Below are positions 43,015 through 54,414 of a stretch of DNA of 64,000 nt, piece by piece (the first letter of the stretch is position 1; each line of letters starts with the position of its first letter). The stretch comes from Vitellaria paradoxa (lineage: Eukaryota; Streptophyta; Magnoliopsida; Ericales; Sapotaceae): positions 17,411,228 to 17,475,227 of the forward strand of contig CM034241.1 of the NCBI GenBank assembly GCA_019916065.1, written 5' to 3'. Under the pieces are notes generated by a model that saw only the letters and a program-made list of their open reading frames with translations, did no database searches and was not told where the DNA came from. The translations under genes and the position numbers were made by a program.

Positions 43015-45947
43015 CTAAGTGTCTCTCTTTTGCATTTGTTTGAGCCGATGCTTGTTTGAGCCGACGCTCTTAGAAATTTTTAGCTCCCAGTCATCAGCTT
43101 GGTCATTTGAGGAAGAAGGGGTCTCCACAACATTATCATATTCTAAGTCTTCAATTAAGGGAATGGTATCTCCAATTTTTGACTGTGAAGTTTGAGTTGC
43201 CAAAACCAGATCTTTTTCTTCTTGCTTGGTGAGACAATGAATTTTATTGCTTGTCCCGATACTTGGAGAGAATTGAGAGCTTTGAACTTCTAGTTTTGTA
43301 AGGCTGGCATTGTCATCTTGCTTGCTAAGAGGACTGAATTTATTGCTTAAGTTCACTTTCAAATTCGAATGAGTTGGAGCTAGCACTTCGTTGGATGAAG
43401 ATTGATTATTGATGGGTTCATTTGCTTTGGGGAAGCTGATGTGCTCGGGTAACTTTTCTACAGGTGCAAGTTGTGCTTTTTGGATGTCCACTAGTTTTGC
43501 TATAGGCCTCCATTGCTTCTTGATGTTTTTTGTGCATTGGCTTTCCTTGTGCCCGAATTGCTTACAGGCTTCACATGTTGTAGGGATCCACTCATACTCC
43601 ACCGGTTGTCTAATTGGTTTGCCATCATAGTCCACAATATCAATGAAAGGGGGAAATTTAGCTGCCTTGTCTATCTCAATACACACCCTAGCAAAAGCCA
43701 GCCGTTGTCTTAGAGAGGTCATTCTATTAGTGAAGGGAGGTTTACTGATTTGGCTAGCAATTTTACTAAGAGATTTTGCTGACCATAAATGGAGTTTAAG
43801 ATGAGGAAATCGAACCTATACTGGAAGGAGCTCTGGACCTTCTACATCATAAGAATCTGAATAGGACCATGGCTTCAATATTAAAGGCTTGTTATAGTAA
43901 CTCCAAGGGCCTAACTCAAGCACTTTTAGCCTAGTTTCTTCATTTTAGAAGTTGAATACAAAAAGTCCAGCCTTCAATATGAAGAGGTCTAAACATCCAA
44001 TGCCTTCCATCTCCTCTCAATAAATTGCTTCATGAGCTTGAATGGAGGTTTAGCTCCTATGACTTGGCCTACCCACGCATTGTCCCATCTTTTAAGTTCC
44101 TCGGTGACTTCTTCAAGAGTAATTGTAACATGCGTGTTGGTATCTTCGTTACCATGGCCACACGAGATGAACTCAAGAGGAGTGCCATTAGCTTTGATTC
44201 GGTTAGAAGAGAAAAGTTGACTCCAAGTAGACTTGGGGTTTAATGGGGTTGAATCAGCTCCTAAGGATGATGTGCCCAATTTAGGTCCTCTAATGGGAGG
44301 GAAATCAACATCCAGAAGTGTGTGGACAGCTGCTCTCGAGTGGTCTTTTGACTTTGGCAGGTTATTAAGGGTATTATCCAAGATTTGAGGGCCTTGCACA
44401 TTGGTCATAGCATAGGTGTTTGTTGAGTGGGCTTTGTCAAGTGTCATGGAAATGGCTGCCCCGTGCTTGGTTCTATTTGTTGGAAAATAATTTCTTTTTA
44501 GTTCAGTTTTAACAGAAAAAGGGGACAGTTGGCCACTTTTTTTGACTTTTGAGTTTGAACACAATGACATTGGCAGGTAATCTTAGTTAATATCCAGGTT
44601 TTGGGGGTTTTGCTCATGGGATATTGCCTTCGTGTTTAATGGTTGTACATCATCAGAGGTTATAGGTATAGGCAGTGTTTGTTTGAGGGATTGGATGATG
44701 GGGGATAAGTAATACCGTAGGGTCTACAGATGGGATTGGATAAAAGATGGGATTAATTTTTTATGTGGGATTATTTTTTTTTTGTGTTTGGTTGGTGGAA
44801 TATAAAGTGGAATAAAAGATGTGATTTGATATGTGATGTGATAGGAAATAATTTTGGACCTTTGGATCTTGGAGGGAAACAAATCCAGAGATAGGGTATT
44901 AATAATACCACATGCCTCACGAATAACACATCCAGCTTCTTCCCCGGACAAGTCATCCAATCCGTGGGTCCCACGGATGAAACAAAAAATAAAACAAACA
45001 CAACTTTGAGTGGGGCCCACGGATTGCTTCTCCAATCCGGCGGTTTAGTCCAGCAAATAAACATTGCCATAGGGTATGAAAGCTTTTTTTTTTTGGTAAG
45101 TAGGGTATGAAAGCTTAGGTTGCATTTCCTCATGGGTAGTGTCATTGATCGGGCAAAGGGGTGTAGGATAAAATACATGTGGATTATGAGAATTATCATG
45201 TGGTTCTTTCAATTGTTTTGAGTTTGCACCAGCCAAAGAGGAAGGCATCATCTGAGAAGCATTCTTTGAACTCAAAATAGGGATGAACTTACCTCCATCA
45301 TGCTTTATAGGATTCGACTCCTGCTTTAATGTAAGGACTTCAGAACTTAAGTTCTCTTGCTCCCCCCGAGTTGCTACTCCAAAGCATGAATTCAATTTAT
45401 CCGAGGCTTCTTCCTTTTGCTTATCTATTTCTTAAGAGCTGAACATGGAAGAAGAAGTCCCATCATTTATAGGACAAGAAGCTTCCTCCATTTGCACTCC
45501 TGCTCCAATGTTTTGAGTTTCACCAAATTTCCTAGCTTCATTTGAGGAATAAGCCCAAACAATTTCATCAACCTTGAAAGTGAGATTTTTCATTCTAGAA
45601 ATTTCATCTCTAAGCTCCTTTAAACTCTGGCGAGCATAAGGTTTGGTAACTGGTGTACTTGGTGATGAGATGGAAGGCACAAACACGGCCTCTAACTTCT
45701 CTTCCATGGATAAGAGTGGAATAGAAGATGAATCCAACAAAATGGACTCATCCAAATCTATACCATCCTTTACTTCTCTTCCATTGGAGCTACTACTCGA
45801 ACCTTTGCTTGAAATGGATGGTGCGGTTGAGGAACTGGAACTTGACTTTCTTTCCTCTTTTTCACCCGAACCCAAACCAGCTAAGATGTTGTGTTGAGAT
45901 GAAAGAGAAGGTTGAACCGTGAGAGCAATAGGTCATCGATTGGCCAT
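43015..45947 (-). pseudogene. O2 ORF1: DUF4283 and zinc knuckle, multiple stops
   Basis: ATG at 45947 (MANR then TGA). Continues GSGEKEERKSSSSSSTAPSI, a Ser-rich N-terminus, SLKELRDEISRMKNLTFKVD, then a long low-complexity part. WSQLFSSNRIKANGTPLEFI and ELKRWDNAWVGQVIGAKPPF open DUF4283. LRQRLAFARVCIEIDKAAKF and the knuckle CEACKQFGHKESQC follow, then a Ser/Gln-rich C-terminus ending at 43015. Several stops and frame changes break it, and a tail-only insertion lies at 45086-45100. Family knowledge suggests RNA binding only. Confidence 0.83.
45086..45100 (-). repeat. Tail-only LINE insertion
   Basis: T-tract plus GGTAAG, flanked by perfect 16-bp copies of tagggtatgaaagctt (45070-45085, 45101-45116). 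Confidence 0.9.
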
Positions 45948-47223
45948 AGATGCTTAGAAAAGATGGAAGAATTTTAGAGAGAGAAAGTAGAGTGAGAAGC
46001 TCTCCATTCCTCTCCTCTTGCTGAATTCTCCTTTGAATTAGCGGCAGGAACTACATTCTACGAGACAAGGCTTAAGAGAGGAATTATGTTCTTATCAGGT
46101 GTGTATAGCCACTCTCAATACAAGTGATGATTTGATTCAGATGGAGGTTGAGTGTTTAAAGATGTTGCAAAAGGCTTCACATGCTAAGGAGAGTTCGGCT
46201 AAGCAAAAGAGCCGAATTTAGTGGCTTAAAGAGGGAGACCAAAATTCTTTATTTTTCTTCAATTCGGTTAGGTCTAGAAACAATGTGAACAAGGTGCTTT
46301 GTATTCAACGTGAAGATGGAACCATGCTCCAGGAGCCGAATCTTGTCAAGCAAGAGATTTTGTCTTTCTATCAGAATTTATTGGGGAAGGACTCTTCTAC
46401 TCCTTATCCGGGTAAGGTACTTCTAAGTAGCTTTATTGAGGAGTTTGTGAATACCAATATGCGTAGAATGTTAGAAGCCACAGTTTCTGCTGAGGAGATT
46501 TAGTCTGCTTTCTTCAGTCTACATCCTAATAAGGCAACGGGTCCAGATGGATTTAATGCTTTATTCTTTCGTAAGACTTGGGGCATTTTAGGAGAGGATC
46601 TTATTGCTGCTATTCAGGAGTTCTTTCATTCAGGTATGTTGCTTCATGAGGTAATGCCACTATTATTACATTGGTGCCTAAAATTCCTAATCCATCCATG
46701 GTTAAGGATTTCTGTCCTATTTCTTGTTGTAATACACTTTATAAGTGTATAACTAAGATTTTGGTGGAAAGAGTTAAAAAGGTGCTGCCTACTATTATCA
46801 ATCCTTCCCAAGCGACTTTTGTTGCTGGACGTCAGATTTCAGATAATATTCTTCTAGCTCAGGAATTGATGCGGGGTTATCATTGTAATAAGGGGGCCTC
46901 CTTGGTGTGCATTCAAGGTTGACCTAATAAAAGCCTACGATTCTGTAAGCTGGCAATTCTTATAGGATATTTTAGAGCTATTGGGCTTTTCCTCAAGGAT
47001 CATTAGTTGGATAAAGGCTTATGTCTCTACTCCCATGTACTCTATGAGCATCAATGGGGAACTGAATGGGTATTTTCAAGGGAAAAAAGGACTTAGACAA
47101 GGTGATCCCCTTTCACCTTATCTATTTGTCATTTGTATGGAGATTCTTTCCTGTATCATTGTGAAGAAAACTACTGCCTCTCAATAGTTTCGGTTTCATT
47201 AGAGGTGTGGGAAGACTACTCTT

Positions 47224-47246
47224 TTTTTTGTTTTTTTGGTAATTTA
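47224..47246 (-). repeat. Tail-only LINE insertion
   Basis: T-rich run plus GGTAATTTA, flanked by 15-bp copies of gggaagactactctt (47209-47223, 47247-47261). It lies just before the FADG block of LINE-zeta. Confidence 0.9.
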
Positions 47247-47498
47247 GGGAAGACTACTCTTACTCACCTTTGCTTTGCAGATGGCCTTATACTTTTCTCT
47301 CATTGTGATTTGGCTTCAGTGGGAGTTCTTAAAGATGCTTTGGATACGTTCTCATCTTTTTCAAGTCTGATCCCTAATCTTTCTAAGAGTGATAAATTTG
47401 TTGTGGGTGTTGAGGATGCAATTGTAGATGCTATTGCTGTTCTAGTGGGGTTTAGGAAAGGCTCCTTACCACTAAGATATTTGGGAGTTCCTTTGCTT

Positions 47499-47515
47499 TT
47501 TTTTTTTTGGTAGGT
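47499..47515 (-). repeat. Tail-only LINE insertion
   Basis: T-tract plus GGTAGGT, flanked by 12-bp copies of gttcctttgctt (47487-47498, 47516-47527). Confidence 0.88.
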
Positions 47516-48016
47516 GTTCCTTTGCTTTCTTCTAAACTTCGGGCTGTTGATTGTGTTGAGTTGGAGAACTGGATTCTTAAGAAGTTGAAAACATGGACTA
47601 ACAAATTTCTTTCGTATGCTGGTCATTTGCAACTTATCTAGTCTGTCTTGTTTAGTATCCAATCCTTTTGGTGTTTTTAGTTTATTCTTCTAGCTAAGGT
47701 GATGAAATCAATCGAAGCTAAGCTGAGAGCCTTTCTATGGACGGGTACCTCTATGTCTTCCACGGGTGCTAAAGTTGCTTGGGAGGAAGTGACTAGGCCG
47801 AAGAAAGAAGAAGGGCTGGGAATCAAAAAGATCAAAGATTGGAATCGGGCAGCTATCTTAAGGTATGTTTGGTTACTTTGTGATCCAAACACTGTTTCTT
47901 TATGGGCTAAATGGGTTCTTGTTAATCTGCTTGGAAGAAGTCAATTTTGGATTGCAAAAGTCCCTTGGGATTCTTCTTGGTCTTGTCGGAAAATTTTACA
48001 ATTAAGGCCTCTTATT

Positions 48017-48145
48017 CTTTTTTTTTTTTTTTTGGAAAGGTAAAGTTTTTTTTTTTTTTCTATAAAGGGAGAGGGGGAAGACTCGAACTCGAGTCATGAG
48101 CGGGCAGGAGAGGCTCTTAACCACTGAGATACAGGCCACGCTCAA
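48017..48145 (-). mobile_element. tRNA-derived SINE, copy 3
   Basis: 129 bp with TGGCCTGTATCTCAGTGGTT (A-box region), B-box GAGTTCGAGTC and tail ACTTTACCTTTCC plus poly(A). It is flanked by caattaaggcctcttatt (47999-48016) and caattgaggcctcttatt (48146-48163), an 18-bp duplication with one mismatch. Confidence 0.9.
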
Positions 48146-48295
48146 CAATTGAGGCCTCTTATTTTGCCATTTATAACCTATAAAATAGGGAATGGCCGTG
48201 CATTATCCTTATGGTTTGAACCATGGATGTCCAATGGTCCTATCTGTGATTCCTTAGAAGCTTGAGTAATTTATGACTCGGGTCTCTCTAAGTTT

Positions 48296-48313
48296 TTTTT
48301 TTTTTTGTTAAGT
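48296..48313 (-). repeat. Tail-only LINE insertion
   Basis: T-tract plus GTTAAGT, flanked by 15-bp copies of ggtctctctaagttt (48281-48295, 48314-48328). Confidence 0.88.
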
Positions 48314-49100
48314 GGTCTCTCTAAGTTTGCTAAAGTTGCTAATATAATTGTGAATGGAAAATGGGCTTGGCCGGGAACTAACACTAATGAATTGATGGAT
48401 TTGCGGACTCTTACCCTTGATATGCCCCAGCCAAATGTCTTGAATGGTGATAAGATTGTGTGGAAATCAGCCTATGGGAAGGACTTTTCGGTCAAAGTAG
48501 CTTTGGAGGTTATTAGAAATCACTATGATGAGGTGGATTAGTACTCTATAGTGTGGTTTAAATTTCATGTGCCTCGTTACTCTTTTATCTTGTGGTTAGC
48601 TATACGTTAGAGATTATCTACCCAAGATAGGCTTATTTCTCATGGGGTTACACTGCCATCACGTTGTTTCCTATGTAGGGCTGCTTGTGAGTCTCACTGG
48701 CATTTGTTTTTTCAGTGCCCTTATACTAATAGATTGTGGTCCGAGCTACTCAGGAAATTGGGTGTTCATTATTATGAGTCTACTTGGGCAGGGATTGTTA
48801 AGTGGTGTGCTCATGCCTTTCATGGTTCTTTCCTATTACATCTAATGGGTCATCTTAGTCTTACTACCTTGGTATACTTTATTTGGAAGGAGCGTAATGC
48901 TCAGCTTTTTAAGATCTCTTCCTTGGAGGCGCTTGTTTTGTGGAAGCATATTGTGAATGTTATTAAATTACGTGTAATGGCTTGTAAGCCTTTTCCTAGG
49001 ACAGATTCTAATAGACATTTGGTACAAGTCTGGTCTCTTCCCTCTTCAGTCTCGAGGGATTAGTTTATTGGTAATGTCTATGGGTGTATATTCTTGATTT

Positions 49101-49122
49101 TTTTTTGGTAAGTAGTGTTTAT
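49101..49122 (-). repeat. Tail-only LINE insertion in the LINE-zeta 3' UTR
   Basis: T-tract then GGTAAGTAGTGTTTAT, flanked by 10-bp copies of ttcttgattt (49091-49100, 49123-49132). Confidence 0.8.
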
Positions 49123-49222
49123 TTCTTGATTTATGTGTAGACATGGAGTTACGGGGGTATGCCCCTAAGATCTTGTACTTTATTTTCGTTTAATGCAATT
49201 TTTTAACCTTTCAAAAAAAAAA

Positions 49223-49452
49223 ACTACTACTATTTTGCTAAAGGAAATCAAACACGTAGTTAGATTAAAAGCTTCTCAAGTGTACACTTTTAAGCCCACT
49301 AATGAAAATCTTAACTTTTGTAATAGTTGGGAGATCCCAGTAACTTTGTATAGATTGTACAATATACGGGGGAATGCCCCCTTGATGATGTAAATATTCT
49401 CCTATAATCCAAATTCACTTACTTTTTTTTGGCAAAAAAAAAAAAAAAAAAG
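49223..49452 (+). mobile_element. 5'-truncated LINE 3' end
   Basis: Last codons of a zf-RVT ORF2 (LLKEIKHVVRLKASQVYTF … NSWEIPVT), hairpin GGGGGAATGCCCCC at 49368-49381, and a CTTAC-type end with poly(A). Confidence 0.8.
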
Positions 49453-50582
49453 CCTCCTAGGCACTCAGCAAGGTAATGATGATGGAATGGACCAAGTTAC
49501 AGGTATTATGGCTTTTCCTATTCCTCCAAATGAACTGGAGCTTCTCCAATCACAAGTAATGGAGGAAGAAATTAAAGACACACTCTTTTCTCTTCCAAAC
49601 AACAGAGCTCAAGGGCCCGATGGATTCACTGCCTTCTTTTTCAAAAACACTTGGAGCATTATCAGAGATGACTTCACCAAGGCCATAAAGAATTTCTTTA
49701 GCTCATCAAAACCGCTAAAAGAGGTAAATGCTACTGCTATTGCACTTATTTCAAAAGTCCTAAACCCAAGTACCATGAATGAATTCAAGCCAATATCTTG
49801 TTGTACCACTGTTTACAAGTGTATATCGAAGATTATTGCAAATAGATTGAAGAGAATATTGCACTGTGTCATTGGACCATCTCAAGCAACTTTCATGAAG
49901 GATAGGTCAATTTCAGATCAAATACTTTTGATGCAGGAACTAGTGAGAAACTACCACAGAGCCAACATTACTCCTAGATGTGCTCTCAAGATAGACTTGA
50001 AGAAGGCATTTGATTCTATCTTATGGAGCCTTGTTCTTAAAATTCTTGAAGACCTAAGTCTTCCACTACAATTCAGAAGATGGATTCAAGCTTGCATTAC
50101 CACCCCGTATTACTCAATCAGCTTGAATGGCTCACTAGTTGGCTACTTTTCGGGAACAAGAGGATTCAGGCAAATGGATCCATTACTTACAAAAAAAAAA
50201 AAAAAAGGCAAGGGGATCCAATGTCACCTTACCTATTCATATTGATTATGGAATTCTTTTCAAGGCTTATGAGAAGACATGTTAGTGAAAGCACATTCTC
50301 CTTCCATCCAAAGTGTGCTGAACTAAATATCACCCACCTTGCTTTTGTAGATGATCTTTTCAACCTTTGCAAGCCGGACGAGCATTCCTTCCTAACTATC
50401 AAGAAAGTTTTAAATGAATTTCATAAATTTTCAGGCCATCTCCCTAACAAGTCCAAAAGCAAGATATACTTAACTGGGCTACAAGAAAGCATGAAACAAT
50501 AACTTTGCTCCATTTTGGGATATCAGTTGGGATCACTACCTGTAAAATATTTGGTAGCTCCACTAATTTCAACAAAACTTAC
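49453..50582 (+). pseudogene. LINE ORF2 fragment: reverse transcriptase
   Basis: Plus strand: MEEEIKDTLFSLPNNRAQGP (Ala-Gln for the usual Ala-Pro), DGFTAFFF, SPSQATFMKD-like and SISDQILLMQELVRNYHRAN, LKIDLKKAFDSILWSLVLKI, GYFSGTRGFRQ. After a 23-bp tail-only insertion come GDPMSPYLFILIMEFFSRLM and HLAFVDDLFNLCKP (FVDD, both Asp kept). It ends at KYLVAPLISTKL, where the O1c tail begins. Confidence 0.85.
50183..50205 (+). repeat. Tail-only LINE insertion
   Basis: TTACTTAC plus poly(A), flanked by aggcaaatggatcca (50168-50182) and aggcaaggggatcca (50206-50220), two mismatches. Confidence 0.78.
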
Positions 50583-50763
50583 TTTTTTTTTTGGTAAGTA
50601 AGTTTTAATTTTATTACCAGAAAATCTTTTTTGATTTACAATAAGCTCAATACTAACCTCAAAGGGTACACAACCCCTTTAAGGGGATCCAAAATACTAA
50701 AGACAATCTAACCTATCCATTTAATAATTCCACTTACAACCCAAGTGGATAGGTTAACAAAAT
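50583..50763 (-). mobile_element. O1c: 3' fragment of an ORF1-only retroposon
   Basis: Minus-strand O1 tail with poly(A) at the left, GGGTACACAACCCC and the phrase CCACTTGGGTTGTAAGTGGA on the minus strand. It stops within the 3' UTR just past the ORF1 stop region. No clear target duplication. Confidence 0.75.
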
Positions 50764-50989
50764 AAGTCTTATCATACCAAAAGGACTTAGGCAAGGTGAC
50801 CTTTTTTTTTTTTTTGGGAAAAAAATATCACTATTTTTTTTTTGAAAGGTAAAAGAATTTAATTAATTAAGAAAAGTTTGTGTACAAATACCTCAGGGGT
50901 ATACCCCTAAAAAGAACAAGCATAATGACTCACCCTTACAATAAAATCAATCATCATAAGACCCAAGGAGAAACACTCAAATTAACATG

Positions 50990-53900
50990 CTAATCGTTCA
51001 AAACGGAAGAAAGTAAATTCCATTGCTGAACTAGATGACGATTCTGATCATTCTTCGGGAATCCCGAGCAGCTCATAATCCGTAGCCGAACTAGGATCTT
51101 AATAGACCAAAGTATATTCACCTCATCTAAATAGCAATTCTCATGCTTCCTTTTATTCCTTTCCTTCCAAAGGACATAAACACACGCTGCCAAAGCATGC
51201 TTCCCAATAACCGAAAGCAAGGAAGACCCACGGAAATGGCGTAACACCCATTCTACAATTCCATCCCAAGAAGACAAGGTAATTTGAAACCCACAATCCA
51301 TCAAAATAGAATACCAAATACGAGCAGTGAAAGAACAAGTAAAGAAGAGATGATCTTGATCCTCCTGAGGTCCTGTACAAAAATAGCAACTCATATGAGA
51401 TAATAACCCAAAGGACATAAGCCGATCTTGAGTAGCCAATTTCTTCTTCATTGCTAACCAAAGCACAAATGAATGACGGGGCACATGAGTTTTGAACCAT
51501 ACTATGGGGAACCACGGCACTTTAGGAGTATGAGATCGTAAGGAATTCGATACCTCTTTTGCAGAAAAGGTTTTCACTCCATTAAACATCCATTCTAGAG
51601 TATCAGCTCTACTAGTGTTAGGAGGTGGAAGCTCATCTGTCTTCCTCTTAAGGTCAATAAGGTCAGGAGAATATGCTACTGGCCAATGCCATCTTCCATT
51701 AATAATAATATCCTTCACCAAAGCATCCTTTGGTAACCCTGAATCATAGATAACTCGTGCTCGGCTTGTAGTGTAAATTGGGCCCCTCGGCATCCAGGCT
51801 TCAAACCACAAAGAAGTAGCACTCCCATCTCCAACCCGCATAGAGATAAAAGGTCTAACCTTCTCCCGCAACTTTAGTATTTTCCTCCACGTCCATGAAT
51901 AATTCCATAGAACCTTGGCCACCCAAAATTGGTCCTTTTGAAGGAGATTCTGCTTCACCCAACCAGCCCACAAAGAAGTAGTCGAGGGTAAACAAAGATT
52001 CCAAAGAAACCGAGTCTTGCAAGCCATATTCCAGTCCCTTATCTTCTTAATCCCCAAACCACCTTCCTCCTTGGGCCGAGATACCTCTTCCTAAGCCACC
52101 TTTGCACCATGTTTATCCAAAGAAGAACCCTTCCATAGGAATGCCTGCAAAACTCCTTCAATTTCTTTAATAACTTTGATCGGCAAAATGAAGTGTGAAC
52201 ACCAGAACGATTGAATACTGAATAGGACTGATTGAATAAGTTGCAACCTTCCAGCAAAGGATAGAAACTAGTTAGACAAACTTTTAACTCTACTAATAAT
52301 CCTATCAACCAATACCTGGCAATTCGTAGCCTTCAATTTTGTAGTAATTAGAGGCACCCCAAGGTATCTCACAGGTAAAACACCTTGACAAAACCTAAGA
52401 AGCTAAGTAATACCTGTCTTCTCCTCTTCTGCAACTCCAGAGAAGAAAACCTCACTTTTTGCAGGATTAGCTTGAAGCCCAGACACAGATCGAAACAAGT
52501 CTAAAGCATCCCGAATCACACTAACTGAACCTCGATCACCTCGAGAAAATATCAAGAGATCATCTGCAAAACATAAGTGGGTAATCTTCAACTTGCCACA
52601 TCTCCAACGGTACTTAAACAAAGGCGAATCATTGGCCATCTTCATAAGAATGCGGGAAAACACCTCCAAGCAGAGCACAATTAGGTATGGAGAAATGGGA
52701 TCACCCTGTCTCAACCCCTTCCCGCCATCAAAGTAACCATGCAACTCCCCATTAATGCTAATTGAGAACCGTGGTGTAGACACACAAGCTCGAATCCACT
52801 TAGTAAATTTCTCAGGAAATCCAAAAAGTCGAAGAACATCCAATAAGAAGTCCCATCTCACAGAGTCATATGCCTTCATTAAATCAACTTTGATTGCACA
52901 CCTTGGGCTAGATGAAGAAGAAGAACCATGATAACCACAAACCAGCTCCTGTGCCATGAGGATATTATCTCCAATGCACCTCCCATGAACAAAAGTAGCC
53001 TGAGCTTCATTGATAAGAACTGGGAGAACCTCTTTCAATCGGCCTGCTAAGAGCTTAGTGATACACTTATAAATAGTGTTACAACATGACATAGACCGAA
53101 AATCCTTTAACTTCGATGCATTAGGAGTCTTAGGGATCAATCCAATAATAGTGGCATTAGACTCCTGGAGAAGAACCAAGGAAGTAAAAAATTCCTTAAC
53201 TACAGCACCACATCCTCCCCCACAATACTCCACGTCCTCTGAAAAAAGAAAGCACTATAACCATTAGGAACAGGCACCTTATTTGGATGTAAGCTGAACA
53301 TTGCCTTTTTAATATCCTCATCCAAAAAATCATTGGCCAAGCTAGCAATCTGATCCTCCCTAAGAGAAGATGAAACAAACTTAGCCAATTCATGACCCCG
53401 ATCATAAGAAAGAGAAGGACCCGAGCCAAGCAGCCCCTTATAAAAGTTTAGTTTAGCCCTTAAATCCGCCTCCAAAGCATTACACTTCCGTGACTTCTTA
53501 AAAGCAAGAGTCCTAAGAGCTTCTTTTAGTAACTTAAGCTTCTTATATACCCTGTACATTGCATAACCATCCACTTGTGTTTTCCACACCTCCTCCACCA
53601 AAGGGAAGAACTCCTCAAACTCAACCCAATGATTAAAGAATTTAAAGGGTCTACGTACCTTTGGAAGTTGAACACCTGCATCCACCAACACTGGAGAATG
53701 GTCCGAAATGCCGTAAGGAATAAACTCCACCCAAGAAGCTTCAAATGTAGCCAACCAGGAAGCATTAACAAGAGCCCTATCCAATTTGCACAAGATATGA
53801 CCATGTACCCGAGCATTATGCCAAGTGTAGAGACAACCGCTAAAGCGTAAATCTTCAAGTCCAGCATTACAAATTGCCTTATCAAAATTAGACATGTAAG

Positions 53901-54414
53901 AATGCCAATCAGAACTCCAACCCTTCTTTTCATATCGGAATCTTACTGCATTAAAATCACCAAGAAGAAGCCACGGCTTGGAATGAAACAATAAAGCCTT
54001 GATTTGTAAATCCTTCCATAATCTACGTCGTTGCATGTAATCATTTGAACCATAAACAAAGGACACATGAAAAGTTAACATCACCTCCAACATGTGACAA
54101 AGAAGCATGAACAATCTGGTCATTAAAATCAAGTACATGAATATCAACCACTCTCGGGTTCCACAACACCCAAATCCTTCCAGAGGTGTCCCAATCATAA
54201 TTAACAAAATATTTCCAACCTTCCAACAAGTTAACACCTATATGATCCTTGTTTATTTGACGAACTTTAGATTCCACCAAAGCTAAACAAGCAATTTTAT
54301 GTTCAAACACAAAAGCTCTTACCTCATTACTTACCAAAAAAAAAAAGCTCTTACCTCATGTTGTTTCAAGGGATCATTTAATCCCCTAATATTCCATGAA
54401 GCTATCTTAATCAT
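50990..54414 (-). pseudogene. LINE-delta ORF2: endonuclease, RT, zf-RVT
   Basis: ATG 54414 (MIKIASWNIRGLNDPLKQHE). Endonuclease: LVESKVRQINKDHI, WLLLGDFNAVRFRYEKKG, YTWHNARVHGHILCKLDRAL, YGISDHSPVLVDAG. The linker runs from CNALEADLRAKL straight to NFYKGLLGSG, lacking the ~90-residue W-L-K-E-G-D segment seen in LINE-zeta, so it has an internal deletion. RT motif is HPNKVPVPNGYSAFFF instead of PGPDGF; LMKAYDSVRWDFLLDVLRLF, KGLRQGDPISPYL and CFADDLLIFS are intact. zf-RVT: VPWFPIVWFKTHVPRHSFVL … MSCYFCTGPQEDQDHLFFTC. Stops and frame changes occur near 53230, 52400 and 52070. Confidence 0.9.
54328..54342 (+). repeat. Tail-only LINE insertion at the start of ORF2
   Basis: TACTTACC plus poly(A), flanked by perfect 17-bp copies of aaaagctcttacctcat (54311-54327, 54343-54359). 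Confidence 0.92.

Larger units (their letters stand above)
42834..46039 (-). mobile_element. Full-length ORF1-only retroposon, second lineage (O2)
   Basis: 3206 bp with 13-bp target duplications agcggcaggaact (42821-42833, 46040-46052). Minus-strand order: CT-rich 5' leader (about 45965-46010), ORF1 from 45947 to 43015, then a short 3' UTR with GGGTATGCTCCC and a LINE-type tail ending AATTACC plus poly(A). ORF2 is completely absent. Its ORF1 is closest to LINE-gamma ORF1, not to the O1 family, so ORF1-only elements arose at least twice. Confidence 0.9.
42209..49063 (+). pseudogene. LINE-zeta ORF2: endonuclease, RT, zf-RVT
   Basis: Endonuclease: VYRANVLNDRRHLWTDLLSF, WLVIGDFNAV, YGVSDHSPIFV. 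Linker: KMYQVYRKLKEVKKALRAL. After the insertion: WLKEGDQNSLFFFNSVRSR, HPNKATGPDGFNALFF, LVPKIPNPSMVKDF, NPSQATFVAGRQISDNILLA, NGYFQGKKGLRQGDPLSPYL. The catalytic block reads CFADGLILFS: the second Asp of the F-A-D-D motif is Gly, so polymerase activity would be lost. Then YLGVPLL, WTGTSMSSTGAKVAWEEVTR, and zf-RVT (YSIVWFKFHVPRYSFILWLA … CFLCRAACESHWHLFFQC). Many stops and shifts are present. Confidence 0.88.
42209..49222 (+). mobile_element. LINE-zeta, ORF2 and 3' end, split by an ORF1-only element and a SINE
   Basis: Plus strand from mid-endonuclease to a complete tail with GGGGGTATGCCCC (49153-49165) and AACCTTTC plus poly(A) ending about 49222. Insertions: ORF1-only element 42834-46039, SINE 48017-48145, and five tail-only insertions. 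Confidence 0.88.

Noticed and set aside
51153..51515. 120-codon minus-strand frame
   Set aside because: Alternative frame of the LINE-delta zf-RVT region, which has clear protein motifs in its own frame.
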